DNA from: an uncultured Lachnospiraceae bacterium
GTDB taxonomy: Bacteria; Bacillota; Clostridia; Lachnospirales; Lachnospiraceae
Assembly: GCA_946614165.1 (NCBI GenBank)
Contig: CAMOGQ010000011.1
Span: 1 to 43,716, forward strand
Length of the DNA stretch: 43,716 bases
Direction: 5' to 3'
Position numbers and translations under genes: made by a program. Each line of letters begins with the position of its first letter. Position 1 is the first letter of the stretch. The notes under the pieces are model-generated. The model did not search any database. It had not been told where the DNA came from and saw only the letters and a list, made by a program, of their open reading frames with translations. Shown here in pieces: positions 34,716 through 42,983 of this stretch.

Positions 34716-35798
34716 TTGAAATACTTTATCCAGGAACTGCAGGATGACGAAGGCCTGCAGAAGACAGCCGGCATAAAGGCCAGAGACGACGTGGACAACA
34801 TCCTTGCTTCCATGGGCTATATGCCTCTGCGCATCGTTGTGGACCAGAACAAAAGAAAAGAGGCAGGAAGCCTTGAAAGCCTGAAGATCCATTATGACAT
34901 CGGACGGATCTGGAAAGAGGCCCTGCAGGATCTGGGAAAGGGAGACACTCTGGTGATCCAGTTCCCGGTCAGCAGCCACTCTGTCATGATCGCCCGTCAG
35001 GTCAGGAGATGCCAGAAGAGAGGGACCAGGATCGTTCTTCTGATCCACGACCTGGAGACCCTCCGCGTCCTGACAAGGGACGATATCAAGCCCTGGGTCA
35101 GGGCCAGGATCCTGATGGAAGAGGGCGACCTGTTAAAGAGGGCGGACTGCATCATCGCCCATAACCGGCATATGAGAAAGAAGCTCATGGAGATGGGCTA
35201 TAAGGGAGAGAGGATCATCAGCCTGAAGATCTTTGACTACCTGATCCCCGGAGCGGAGGAAGGAAGGAGCCTTGACAGAGAGCGGAACAGGAACATGCCC
35301 CTGATCATCGCAGGCGCCCTGCTCCGCCACAAGGCGGGATATATCTATGAACTGCCCGCAGACCAGACCTTCAACCTCTACGGCAAGGGCTATGAGGAAG
35401 AGGGAAAGGAAAATATCTTCTACCACGGAGCCCTGATGCCGGACGACCTTCCCTTTGAACTGGAAGGAAGCTTCGGCCTTGTGTGGGACGGCAGCACCGC
35501 CTCCACCTGCGCGACCGGCTACGGGGAATATCTGAAGATCAACAATCCCCACAAGACTTCTCTCTATCTGGCTTCCCAGATCCCGGTCATCATCTGGAAA
35601 GAGGCCGCTCTGGCAGAGTTCGTGGAGCATTACGGATGCGGCTTTTCCGTGGCGTCCCTCTCCGAGATCCCTGCAAGGATCGCTGCCATGACGGATGAAG
35701 AATATCAGGAGATGCTGCAGAACTGCCGGAAGATGTCAAAGCGCCTCCGGGCCGGCTGGTATACCAGGCAGGCTCTGGAAGAGGCGGATCCTGTCTGA
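34716..35798 (+). CDS. Galactofuranosyltransferase-like glycosyltransferase
   Basis: A 360-residue GT-B-type protein. It starts at TTG 34716, 10 bases after AGGAG (34701-34705). The N-terminal half has GDTLVIQFPV and IVLLIHDLETLR; the C-terminal half has GLVWDGSTASTC, YLKINNPHKTSLYL and IPVIIWKEAALAEFV, the pattern of beta-1,6-galactofuranosyltransferases of capsule and cell-wall glycan loci in Firmicutes. It is expected at the inner membrane face using a UDP-sugar. The sugar identity is inferred from resemblance only. It is coupled to the licD gene upstream and has no further glycan genes after it, which makes this an isolated two-gene decoration module. Confidence 0.85.
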   Translation: MKYFIQELQDDEGLQKTAGIKARDDVDNILASMGYMPLRIVVDQNKRKEAGSLESLKIHYDIGRIWKEALQDLGKGDTLVIQFPVSSHSVMIARQVRRCQKRGTRIVLLIHDLETLRVLTRDDIKPWVRARILMEEGDLLKRADCIIAHNRHMRKKLMEMGYKGERIISLKIFDYLIPGAEEGRSLDRERNRNMPLIIAGALLRHKAGYIYELPADQTFNLYGKGYEEEGKENIFYHGALMPDDLPFELEGSFGLVWDGSTASTCATGYGEYLKINNPHKTSLYLASQIPVIIWKEAALAEFVEHYGCGFSVASLSEIPARIAAMTDEEYQEMLQNCRKMSKRLRAGWYTRQALEEADPV

Positions 35799-35817
35799 AT
35801 AAAGAAGCGGAAGCTGT

Positions 35818-35864
35818 AAAAAAGGCTGTTCCAGCGGTCGCTATTGACCGCAGGAACAGCCTTT
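35818..35864 (-). terminator. xpt terminator (also able to act on the plus strand)
   Basis: A long stem AAAGGCTGTTCC-A-GCGGTC with its complement (35821-35864), loop GCTATT. On the minus strand it is followed by six T (A 35818-35823). The plus side has only TTTG, so it is weaker in that direction. Confidence 0.85.
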
Positions 35865-35892
35865 GTCTGTGTGTAGAGCCTTATAGGAAGCA

Positions 35893-36471
35893 TCAGGTCC
35901 CGGGACGGAAGACCAGGGACTGATCGTCCATCCGGTCGATGACAGCGCAGCTGACGATATCGTAGCCCCGGCTTCGCAGATCATCGCCCCCTCCCTGGAA
36001 GCCTTTTTCGATGGCGATTCCGATGCCGGCCACCTGGGCCCCGGCGGTATGACAGATGCTGATCAGGGCTTTCATGGCTTCGCCCCTGGCCATAAAGTCA
36101 TCCACCAGAAGGACTCTGTCCCGGGAGGTCAGGAATTCTTTTGACAGGGTGATGTTGAAGTTGCGCTTGTGGGTGTAGGAATGGCAGGTGGAAACGTAAA
36201 CGTCGTCTTCCGGGTTCACTTTTCTGGACTTCTTTCCAAAGACCACGGGGACGCCGAAGCAGAGGGCCGCCATACAGGCGATGGGAATGCCGGAGGTCTC
36301 AATGGTCACGATCTTTGTGATGCCCGCGTCCCTGTAGTGTTCGTAAAATACCTTTCCGATCTCTCCCAGGAAAGCCAGATCCAGCTGATGATTCAGAAAG
36401 CTGTCCACTTTCAGAATCTCCCCGGGGCGGACCTGACCGTCTTTCAGGATACGTTCTTCCATAAACTTCAT
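35893..36471 (-). CDS. xpt: Xanthine phosphoribosyltransferase
   Basis: Purine salvage: joins xanthine to PRPP to make XMP. The 192-residue type I PRTase has the N-terminal LRVDSFLNHQ-like segment (LKVDSFLNHQLDL), the TIETSGIPIA region and the PRPP loop RVLLVDDFMARGEAM (about 119-133). The start ATG 36471 follows AAAGGAG on the minus strand. In many Firmicutes xpt is under a purine riboswitch; the short leader here, about 50 nt from the predicted start, has no room for one. No pbuX follows. Confidence 0.95.
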   Translation of the reverse strand: MKFMEERILKDGQVRPGEILKVDSFLNHQLDLAFLGEIGKVFYEHYRDAGITKIVTIETSGIPIACMAALCFGVPVVFGKKSRKVNPEDDVYVSTCHSYTHKRNFNITLSKEFLTSRDRVLLVDDFMARGEAMKALISICHTAGAQVAGIGIAIEKGFQGGGDDLRSRGYDIVSCAVIDRMDDQSLVFRPGT

Positions 36472-36526
36472 AGCCGTTCTCCTTTGCTTCTGTCAAATCT
36501 AAAGCGGGTTGCCGATACCTGTATTT

Positions 36527-36555
36527 ATTTTAACAGGCTCCGTTTGTCTGAACAA
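36527..36555 (-). promoter_or_regulatory. xpt promoter
   Basis: On the minus strand TTGTTC (36555-36550), 17-bp spacer, TAAAAT (36532-36527). Confidence 0.6.
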
Positions 36556-36582
36556 TCCGTACTTTCGCCATTCCGGCATGTC

Positions 36583-36591
36583 TGTTATAAT
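36583..36591 (+). promoter_or_regulatory. Extended -10 promoter of the pyruvate kinase-like gene run
   Basis: TGTTATAAT (36583-36591) is an extended -10 with perfect TATAAT; the -35 at 17-bp spacing is TTTCGC. It faces away from the xpt promoter. Confidence 0.6.
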
Positions 36592-36669
36592 CATCTGTGG
36601 ATAAAAACAAGACAGTTTGCACCTGCCTGACCTGCTTTACGGGCAGCGGCAAGGAAAGCGTGACAGAGA

Positions 36670-37668
36670 ATGATCGATATATACGGTACACTGGGACCTT
36701 CCTGCAGCAATGTAAAAACGCTGGAGGAAATGTTTGACGCGGGCATGACCGGGATCCGGGTCAATCTTTCTCATGCGGGTCTGAGGGAGAGCGCGGACAG
36801 GATGGAGCTGCTCCATACCGCCGCCAGGGCCAGAGGCATTACTCCCCAGATCCTCATCGATCTCCAGGGGCCCGAGCTCCGTGTGGGCCGGCTGAAAGAA
36901 CCGGTCAGCATGAAGGAGGGCGGGAAAGTCCTCCTGGGAGAGGGAGGCATCCCTGTGCCGGCCATCGTTCTGGAACATATCCGGGAAGGCAACGAGATCC
37001 TCATGGACGACGGAAGGATCCTTCTTAAGGTCCTTTCCGCAGGGGAAGAGAGGGCCGGAGCCCTGGTCCTTCGGGGCGGACTTCTGCAGAGCAGGAAAAG
37101 CATTGCCGTCCACGGGGTAAAGATCCATCCTCCCACCATGACAGAGGAGGACCGGAGAAATATCGCCGATGCGGTCGCCTTCGGGGTCACGGGGATCATG
37201 CAGCCCTTTGTCCGAAACAGGCAGGATCTGGTGGAGGTAAAGGCGGCGCTGAAGGAAGCGGGTGCGGAAAGCCTTACCCTGATCGCCAAGATCGAGAACC
37301 GGGAAGGCATGAAAAAGCTTCCCGAGCTCCTGAAGGAAGCGGATATGATCTGCATTGCCCGGGGAGACCTTGGCAACGACATGGATCTGTGGAACCTGCC
37401 CGCGGCCCAGAAGGAAATAGCAAAGGCCTGCCTGGAGGCGGGGGTGCCCTATTTCGTGGCCACCCAGATGCTGACCAGCATGGAGGAAAGGGCGGTGCCC
37501 ACCAGGGCGGAGGTATCGGATATCTTCAATACGGCGGCCGACGGGGCTTCCGGCGTCATGATCACAGGAGAATCCGCCGTGGGAAAATATCCCGTGGAAG
37601 CCATCCGCTACCTGGCCAATACGGCCAGAGCCGGAGAGGAATACAGAAAAAAGCAGATGAAAGGCTGA
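36670..37668 (+). CDS. Short pyruvate kinase-like protein without the C-terminal domain
   Basis: Resembles pyruvate kinase (PEP + ADP to pyruvate + ATP) but is 332 residues, against about 470-590 for the family. The barrel (A) and capping (B) domains are present: IYGTLGPSCSN, GIRVNLSHA, LIDLQGPELRVG, IAKIENREGM with the catalytic Lys and metal Glu, IARGDLG with metal Asp, FVATQMLTSM and GESAVGKYPVEA. The protein ends directly after this, so the allosteric C domain is absent. DLQGPELR replaces the usual DTKGPEIR, changing a K+-site residue. AAGGAAAG lies 11 bases before ATG 36670. The ending is clean, not frameshifted: no C-domain remnant follows. It may be an unregulated or divergent kinase; a canonical pyk may exist elsewhere. 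Confidence 0.82.
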   Translation: MIDIYGTLGPSCSNVKTLEEMFDAGMTGIRVNLSHAGLRESADRMELLHTAARARGITPQILIDLQGPELRVGRLKEPVSMKEGGKVLLGEGGIPVPAIVLEHIREGNEILMDDGRILLKVLSAGEERAGALVLRGGLLQSRKSIAVHGVKIHPPTMTEEDRRNIADAVAFGVTGIMQPFVRNRQDLVEVKAALKEAGAESLTLIAKIENREGMKKLPELLKEADMICIARGDLGNDMDLWNLPAAQKEIAKACLEAGVPYFVATQMLTSMEERAVPTRAEVSDIFNTAADGASGVMITGESAVGKYPVEAIRYLANTARAGEEYRKKQMKG

Positions 37669-37675
37669 AGGGCGC

Positions 37676-38584
37676 ATGGAAATACTTGAGACCAGAGGCT
37701 TCTGGTATAAGGGCAACATGCATATGCATACCACCAGGTCGGACGGGGCCCTGGATCCGGAGGAGGCTGTCCGCCTCTACCGGGAGGCAGGCTATGATTT
37801 CATAGCCCTGACGGACCACAGGAGGGTCAATTCCCTGGAGGAATACGAAGATTTCGTTATACTGAACGGGGCCGAGTGGGATACCGGAAATCTGCGCAGC
37901 ATTCCCGTATACCACATCGTGGGCGTAGGCATGAAGGAGAACATGCCCGATGTATACGGCATGGCCCTCTACAGGAGCGGCAGGCAGCCCACACCCCAGG
38001 AGATCATAGATGCCATCAACGAAGCCGGGGGAGCGGCCATCCTGGCCCATCCCGCCTGGTCCGTCATGACGGCGGAGGAGATGATGAATCTGAGGGGCCT
38101 TGCGGCCGCGGAGATTTACAACACCGTTTCCGGCCTTCCCTGGAACCCGGACAGGGCGGATGCCTCCGTCTATTTCGATATCTGGGCCAAGAACGGAAAA
38201 CTGGTCCCCTGCATGGCGGCGGACGACGCCCACCACTACGACGGAGACCAGACAAGGTCCTTTACCATGGTCAATGCCCCGGAGCTGACCAGGAACGGGA
38301 TCATGTATGCCATAAGGAGAGGAAACTTTTATGCCAGCCAGGGCCCCCGCTTCGAAAGGATCTCCTACGGAGAGGGGACCGTCAGCGTACAGTACAGCCC
38401 GGATGTGGATCTGGTATATTTTGTGACCAACACTCCCTGGGGAGACGACAATATACAGCAGGCGGACGAAGACTGCATTGCACAGTACAGGGCCGGCAGG
38501 ACCGACACGTTCTGCAGGATCGTCCTGATGGACAGGCAGGGAAGGAAGGCATGGTCCTCTCCATTTTCCCTGCGGGGGAGGTAG
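37676..38584 (+). CDS. PHP-domain metal-dependent phosphoesterase
   Basis: A 302-residue protein with the PHP-domain motifs: NMHMHTTRSDG (residues 14-24), ALTDHRR (about 43-49), ILAHPAWS (about 122-129) and MAADDAHHYDGD (about 181-192), which supply a di- or trinuclear metal site. PHP enzymes act as phosphoesterases on nucleotides, histidinol phosphate or DNA ends; this protein resembles the stand-alone hydrolases rather than HisK or polymerase X. Start ATG 37676 is 7 bases behind the pyruvate kinase-like gene, so the two are co-transcribed. The substrate is unknown. Confidence 0.87.
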   Translation: MEILETRGFWYKGNMHMHTTRSDGALDPEEAVRLYREAGYDFIALTDHRRVNSLEEYEDFVILNGAEWDTGNLRSIPVYHIVGVGMKENMPDVYGMALYRSGRQPTPQEIIDAINEAGGAAILAHPAWSVMTAEEMMNLRGLAAAEIYNTVSGLPWNPDRADASVYFDIWAKNGKLVPCMAADDAHHYDGDQTRSFTMVNAPELTRNGIMYAIRRGNFYASQGPRFERISYGEGTVSVQYSPDVDLVYFVTNTPWGDDNIQQADEDCIAQYRAGRTDTFCRIVLMDRQGRKAWSSPFSLRGR

Positions 38585-38588
38585 AAAG

Positions 38589-39056
38589 ATGAGATGTCCC
38601 TATTGCGGTAAAGACAATACCAGAGTCGTGGATTCCAGACCGGTGGAAGAGGATAATTCCATCCGCAGAAGAAGAGTCTGCGACATCTGCTCCAGACGCT
38701 TCACCACCTATGAAAAGATCGAGACCATTCCCATGATCGTCATTAAAAAGGACAATAACCGGGAGACCTACGACAGGGCCAAGATCGAGGGAGGCATACT
38801 CCGTGCCTGCCATAAGAGGCCTGTTTCCATGGCCCAGATCCGGAAGATGGTCTATGAGATCGAAACAGAGATCTTTGACCGTGAGGAAAAGGAGATCGAT
38901 TCCAAGGAGATTGGCGAAATGGTCATGGACAGACTGCATGACCTGGATCCGGTGGCCTATGTGAGATTTGCTTCGGTCTACCGCGAATTCAAGGATGTGG
39001 AGACCTTCATGGACGAACTGAAAAAGGTCCTGAACAGCGAAACCGCCAGAAAGTAA
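38589..39056 (+). CDS. nrdR: Transcriptional repressor NrdR
   Basis: Represses ribonucleotide reductase genes when dATP is high. The 155-residue protein has the N-terminal zinc ribbon (CPYCGKDNTRVVDSRP and CDICSRRFTTYEKIE, four Cys) and an ATP-cone domain from about residue 47 (VIKKDNNRETYDRAKIEGGI). Start ATG 38589 follows GGAGGTAGAAAG, which overlaps the end of the PHP gene. The ribonucleotide reductase targets lie outside this window. Confidence 0.98.
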   Translation: MRCPYCGKDNTRVVDSRPVEEDNSIRRRRVCDICSRRFTTYEKIETIPMIVIKKDNNRETYDRAKIEGGILRACHKRPVSMAQIRKMVYEIETEIFDREEKEIDSKEIGEMVMDRLHDLDPVAYVRFASVYREFKDVETFMDELKKVLNSETARK

Positions 39057-39065
39057 GGAGGTCCC

Positions 39066-39950
39066 ATGGACAGAAGCATGATCGACGGAAGGACTGCCGT
39101 TTACGGCCTTATGGGAGACCCGGTGGAACATACCCTGTCCCCGGCCATCCATAACACCATGGCGGATCTGACCGGCATGAACCTGGCCTATCTGCCCTTT
39201 CACGTTCCCGCGGGATGCGATCTGGGAGTAGTGCTGAAAGGGGCCCATGCCCTGGGGATCCGGGGCATGAACGTGACGGTGCCCCATAAAAAGGCCGTCA
39301 TGCCCTTCCTGGAAAGGATCAGCCCTGAGGCCGGGGCCGCAGGAGCCGTCAATACCCTGGTCCGTACGGAGACAGGATACGAGGGCTTTAATACCGACGT
39401 ACTTGGCCTTTCGGAGAATATTTCGGAGGCCGGGGTCTCCCTGACCGGGAAAAAGGTGGTTCTGATCGGAGCCGGCGGGGCCGCCAGGGCGGCGGCCTAT
39501 CTCTGCGGAAGAGACAGGGCCGGGAAGCTTTATATAGCAAACAGGACCCTGGAGAACGCGGAAAGGCTCAGGAAGGAAGTGCAGGGGACCTGGCCGGACC
39601 TTCCCGTGGAAGTTATGCCCATGGAGGACCTTGGCGCTTCCGGGGAAAGAGATCTGATCGCCTTCCAGTGCACCAGCGTGGGGCTTTACCCCGCCTGCGA
39701 CAGGGCCCCTGTGACAGACCCAGCCTTCTACAAAAGACTGATCCATGCCTTCGATACCATCTACAGACCGGAAAAGACTCTGTTCATGAAGATGGCGGAG
39801 GAAGCCGGAGCCGGCACTGCGGGAGGCCTCGGAATGCTGCTCTGGCAGGGGCTGAAGGCTTATGAGATCTGGACCGGAATCCGGGCGGACAAAGACCAGG
39901 CCCTGCAGATCCGGTCCCGCCTGGAAGCATTTCTGAAGGAAGAGGGATAA
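39066..39950 (+). CDS. aroE: Shikimate dehydrogenase
   Basis: Reduces 3-dehydroshikimate to shikimate with NADPH. The 294-residue protein has YGLMGDPVEHTLSPAIHN with the substrate-binding SxS-like Ser, MNVTVPHKKAVMPFL with the catalytic Lys, NTLVRTETGYEGFNTDVLG, the nucleotide-binding IGAGGAARAAAYL and a C-terminal GLGMLLWQGLKAYEIWTG. AAGGAGG precedes ATG 39066. First of three adjacent shikimate-pathway genes (aroE-aroK-aroQ). Confidence 0.97.
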   Translation: MDRSMIDGRTAVYGLMGDPVEHTLSPAIHNTMADLTGMNLAYLPFHVPAGCDLGVVLKGAHALGIRGMNVTVPHKKAVMPFLERISPEAGAAGAVNTLVRTETGYEGFNTDVLGLSENISEAGVSLTGKKVVLIGAGGAARAAAYLCGRDRAGKLYIANRTLENAERLRKEVQGTWPDLPVEVMPMEDLGASGERDLIAFQCTSVGLYPACDRAPVTDPAFYKRLIHAFDTIYRPEKTLFMKMAEEAGAGTAGGLGMLLWQGLKAYEIWTGIRADKDQALQIRSRLEAFLKEEG

Positions 39951-39955
39951 GGCGG

Positions 39956-40480
39956 ATGCAGGAAGGAAATATCATACTTACGGGATATATGGGCAGCGGA
40001 AAGTCCACGGTGGGAAGGGCCCTGGCCTCTCTTGCCGGCATGACCTTCCAGGACCTGGACCTTCTTCTGGAGGAAAGGTCCGGCATGTCCGTAAGCCGGA
40101 TCTTTGAGCTGGAGAGCGACAAAGGCTTCAGGGACAGGGAAAGCGCCCTGATCCGGGACCTTATAAATGAGGGCAGGACCGGCATGGTCTACGCCACGGG
40201 GGGAGGCGCTCCCCTCAGGGAAGAAAACAGAAAGCTCCTGAAGCGCCTTGGGCGCGTTATCTGGCTGGACGTAACCGCAAAGACGGTCACGGAAAGGCTT
40301 GCGGGCGCATCGGACAGGCCCCTCCTTATGAGGCCGGACAGGGAAGAGGCGATCAGGGCCATGCTGGAAGAGCGGCGGAGCGCCTACGCTTCCTGCGCGG
40401 ACAAAAGGGTCTGCGCGGACGGAAAGCGCCCGGAGGAAATAGCCCGGGAGATCCTTTCCCGGGAGGAGGGATGTGAATGA
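39956..40480 (+). CDS. aroK: Shikimate kinase
   Basis: Phosphorylates shikimate at the 3-hydroxyl. The 174-residue P-loop protein has GYMGSGKSTVGRALA, the shikimate-binding DLDLLLEE and RDRESALI, and YATGGGAPLREENR with the Gly-Gly-Gly site, then the lid Arg in DRPLL. ATG 39956 lies 5 bases after aroE, and its stop overlaps the aroQ start (ATGA), so translation of the three is coupled. Confidence 0.97.
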   Translation: MQEGNIILTGYMGSGKSTVGRALASLAGMTFQDLDLLLEERSGMSVSRIFELESDKGFRDRESALIRDLINEGRTGMVYATGGGAPLREENRKLLKRLGRVIWLDVTAKTVTERLAGASDRPLLMRPDREEAIRAMLEERRSAYASCADKRVCADGKRPEEIAREILSREEGCE

Positions 40481-40914
40481 AGATACTTGTCATCAACGGC
40501 CCCAATCTCAACTTCCTGGGGATCCGGGAAAAGGGGATCTACGGGGAAAAGAGCTATGAGGACCTGCTTTCCATGATCCGGAAAAAGGCGGATGAGATGG
40601 GAACGGAAGTCGACTGCTTCCAGAGCAACCACGAGGGTGCCATCATCGACAGGCTCCAGGAGGCCTATTTCGAAAAGGTGGACGGGATCGTCATCAATCC
40701 CGGTGCCTACACCCACTATTCCTACGCCATTCACGACGCCCTGAAGGCCCTTTCCATGACCAAGGTGGAGGTCCATATCTCCGACGTGGACGCCAGGGAA
40801 GCCTTCCGCCATGTGTCCGTGACCCTTCCGGCCTGCGATCATCAGATCAAGGGAAAAGGCCTTTACGGCTACCTGGAAGCCATGGATTACATAGCGGCTA
40901 AAAAACAGGGTTGA
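40477..40914 (+). CDS. aroQ: 3-Dehydroquinate dehydratase, type II
   Basis: Converts 3-dehydroquinate to 3-dehydroshikimate. The 145-residue dodecameric-type enzyme shows INGPNLNFLGIREKGIYG with the catalytic Tyr, FQSNHEGAIIDRLQ with Arg and Glu, INPGAYTHYSYAIHDAL with the catalytic His-Tyr region, and VEVHISDVDAREAFRHVS. Overlaps aroK by 4 bases. The efp promoter begins over its stop codon. Confidence 0.98.
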   Translation: MKILVINGPNLNFLGIREKGIYGEKSYEDLLSMIRKKADEMGTEVDCFQSNHEGAIIDRLQEAYFEKVDGIVINPGAYTHYSYAIHDALKALSMTKVEVHISDVDAREAFRHVSVTLPACDHQIKGKGLYGYLEAMDYIAAKKQG

Positions 40915-40939
40915 AAATTGTAGAATGTCATTGTAAAAT
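40911..40939 (+). promoter_or_regulatory. efp promoter overlapping the aroQ stop
   Basis: TTGAAA (40911-40916), 17-bp spacer, TAAAAT (40934-40939). It lets efp be made independently of the aro genes. Confidence 0.75.
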
Positions 40940-40980
40940 TGTTACAGTTTATTTGCGATATTTTCAGGAGGTATATACTT

Positions 40981-41538
40981 ATGATTTCTGCCAGTGAATT
41001 CAGAAACGGCATCACGATTGAAAAGGATGGCAGCGTTTTAGAAGTTGTAGAATTCCAGCATGTTAAACCCGGCAAAGGCGCCGCATTTGTCAGAACCAAG
41101 TTAAAAGACATCATCAACGGCGGTGTGACCGAGACTTCCTTCAGACCCACTGAAAAATTCCCTCAGGCCCGTATCGAGAAGAAGGAATATCAGTATCTGT
41201 ATCTGGACGGCGATCTCTATGTATTTATGGACACAGAGACCTACGATCAGATCTCCCTGGGCAAGGAAATCGTCGGCGACAGCATGAAGTTCGTCATTGA
41301 GAACGACATGGTAAAGGTCAGCTCCTACAACGGTACTCCTTTCTCCATCGAGCCCCCTATGTTCGTAGAGCTGGAGATTACAGAGACAGAACCCGGCTTC
41401 AAGGGCAACACAGCCACAGGCGCTACAAAGCCCGCCATCGTGGAGACCGGCGCGCAGGTCATGGTTCCTCTGTTCGTCAACATCGGCGACAGGATCAAGA
41501 TCGACACCAGAACCGGCGAGTATCTGTCCAGAGCTTAA
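40981..41538 (+). CDS. efp: Translation elongation factor P
   Basis: Relieves ribosome stalling at polyproline. ATG 40981 follows AGGAGG; an in-frame ATG-less extension to 40939 is ignored. The 185-residue, three-domain protein has the tip loop VKPGKGAAF with Lys32 at the position that enters the peptidyl-transferase site, and the C-terminal [17 protein letters not shown] signature. No genes for the EpmA/EpmB-type lysylation system are adjacent, and a Lys rather than Arg tip excludes EarP-type rhamnosylation. Confidence 0.98.
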   Translation: MISASEFRNGITIEKDGSVLEVVEFQHVKPGKGAAFVRTKLKDIINGGVTETSFRPTEKFPQARIEKKEYQYLYLDGDLYVFMDTETYDQISLGKEIVGDSMKFVIENDMVKVSSYNGTPFSIEPPMFVELEITETEPGFKGNTATGATKPAIVETGAQVMVPLFVNIGDRIKIDTRTGEYLSRA

Positions 41539-41552
41539 TCAGCAGATTCATT

Positions 41553-41589
41553 CAAAAGACAATGGACCGGGTCCATTGTCTTTTGTTTT
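41553..41589 (+). terminator. efp terminator
   Basis: A 15-bp perfect stem (41553-41567 with 41571-41585), loop CGG, then TTTT. Confidence 0.88.
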
Positions 41590-41600
41590 GGAACAAAAAC

Positions 41601-41629
41601 TGGACAAGACCAGAAGGGTATGTTAATAT
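41601..41629 (+). promoter_or_regulatory. Probable tRNA-Arg promoter
   Basis: TGGACA (41601-41606), 17-bp spacer, TAATAT (41624-41629), about 47 bases before the tRNA. Confidence 0.6.
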
Positions 41630-41675
41630 ATCTCTGCTGTGATTCCGGTCGCATAGAAGGACTGCAGCAGAATCA

Positions 41676-41747
41676 GCACCCGTAGTCTAATGGATAGAAC
41701 GTAGGCCTCCGACGCCTTTAATGCAGGTTCGAGTCCTGTCGGGTGCA
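41676..41747 (+). tRNA. tRNA-Arg (anticodon CCG)
   Basis: A 72-base cloverleaf. Acceptor GCACCCG (41676-41682) pairs with CGGGTGC (41740-41746). Anticodon loop CTCCGAC with CCG at 41709-41711, T-loop TTCGAGT on a five-pair stem. The D-stem is weak (one C-A mismatch and one wobble). The 3' CCA is not encoded. It reads CGG, a rare codon here beside the preferred AGA/AGG. Confidence 0.93.
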
Positions 41748-41751
41748 CTTT

Positions 41752-41803
41752 AAAGCCACAGCTTTTCCGTTTTCTGGATACGGATCAGGTGTGGCTTTGT
41801 TTG
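41752..41803 (+). terminator. Hairpin after tRNA-Arg
   Basis: AAAGCCACA (41752-41760) pairs with TGTGGCTTT (41790-41798), with an inner TCCGT/ACGGA stem, then GTTTG. The long interior loop makes it a moderate terminator. Confidence 0.55.
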
Positions 41804-41839
41804 AATGTGCGGCATTTTTTCTGCCGCAGGGAGGTCAGT

Positions 41840-42979
41840 ATGTTTGGAATCGGTAAACTGAATGTTGTGATTCTGGGTACAGGATATATGGCGGGCCTTA
41901 TGGCGGAGACCATCCGGGGGACCGGCATCGCGAAAATCTGCGCTGTGGGTTCCAGGAACTATGAACGGGCCCGTGAATTCGCGAAAGAGTACGGCTTTAA
42001 GAAATATTACGGATCCTATGAAGAGGCAGTGGACGATCCAGAAGCGGATCTGGTCTATATCGCCACTCCTCATACGGTCCATTACGAAAATGTAAAAATG
42101 GCTCTGGAGCATGGGAAAAATGTCCTGTGCGAAAAGCCCTTTGCCCTCAACGCGGCCCAGGCGGAGGAACTCTTTGCCCTGGCCCGGGACAGGAAGCTTT
42201 TCTGCCAGGAAGCCATGTGGATCCGTTTCCTGCCCTTCTATGAGCAGATCCTGAACGTTCTGCGAAAGGGAACCATCGGAGAACCTGTCATGCTGACCGC
42301 CAATCTTGGCTACAACGTGGGCAGGGTGAGCCGTATGGTGGAGCCTGAGCTGGGCGGCGGCGCCCTGCTGGATTCGGGCGTATGCCTGCTGAACCTGGCC
42401 TCCATGATCTTCGGAGACGATATTATCCGGATCAATTCCCACTGCACCTATACGGACAGGGGGCTGGATGCCCAGGAGACCGTTACCCTCCGCTACAGAG
42501 ACGGAAAAATGGCCGAGCTGACGTCATCCATGACCGGGATCAGCGACAGAAGAGCCGTCATATGCGGCACCGAAGGCTATATTGTGATCGACAATGTCAG
42601 CAACTTCGAAGGCCTGGACGTTTTCGACTCTTCCTACAACAGGGTCGTCACCTATAAGAGACAGAAGCAGAAGACCGGCTATGAATATGAGCTGGAAGCC
42701 TGCGCGAAGGCCATTCACAAGGGTGAGAAGGAATGCGCCCAGATGCCCCAGTCCCAGACCATGTCTGTCATGCACATGCTGGACTATATCAGACAGCAGC
42801 TGGGCATCGTATTTCCTCAGGAGGTGCCTCAGGAAGAAGCCCCCGCAAAGGAAGTCTCTCCGGCAACAGCGCCCTATGAGGAGAAGACTCCCGCCGAAGC
42901 AGCTCCCGCGGCAGAAGCTGCCCCCGAGGAAGAAGCCGCGGCCGGAGGGGATCCTGCCTTTACAGAAATATCGGAGTAA
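41840..42979 (+). CDS. Gfo/Idh/MocA-family NAD(P)-dependent oxidoreductase with acidic C-terminal tail
   Basis: A 379-residue protein starting at ATG 41840 behind AGGGAGG; an in-frame ATG at 41789 lies inside the tRNA terminator hairpin. The N-terminal Rossmann domain has VVILGTGYMAGLMAE and the family's CEKPFALN (EKP, with the Lys contacting cofactor and substrate). A C-terminal alpha/beta domain has GGGALLDSGVCLLNLA. Family members oxidise or reduce sugars and related compounds; the substrate is not known. The domain ends near residue 330, and the last ~50 residues are an unusual Glu/Ala/Pro-rich tail. It is closely followed by mnmA. Confidence 0.88.
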   Translation: MFGIGKLNVVILGTGYMAGLMAETIRGTGIAKICAVGSRNYERAREFAKEYGFKKYYGSYEEAVDDPEADLVYIATPHTVHYENVKMALEHGKNVLCEKPFALNAAQAEELFALARDRKLFCQEAMWIRFLPFYEQILNVLRKGTIGEPVMLTANLGYNVGRVSRMVEPELGGGALLDSGVCLLNLASMIFGDDIIRINSHCTYTDRGLDAQETVTLRYRDGKMAELTSSMTGISDRRAVICGTEGYIVIDNVSNFEGLDVFDSSYNRVVTYKRQKQKTGYEYELEACAKAIHKGEKECAQMPQSQTMSVMHMLDYIRQQLGIVFPQEVPQEEAPAKEVSPATAPYEEKTPAEAAPAAEAAPEEEAAAGGDPAFTEISE

Positions 42980-42983
42980 TAAA

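Noticed and set aside
36472-36526. A purine riboswitch upstream of xpt
   Set aside because: The leader from the predicted start is about 50 nt, too short for the aptamer, and its core sequences are absent.
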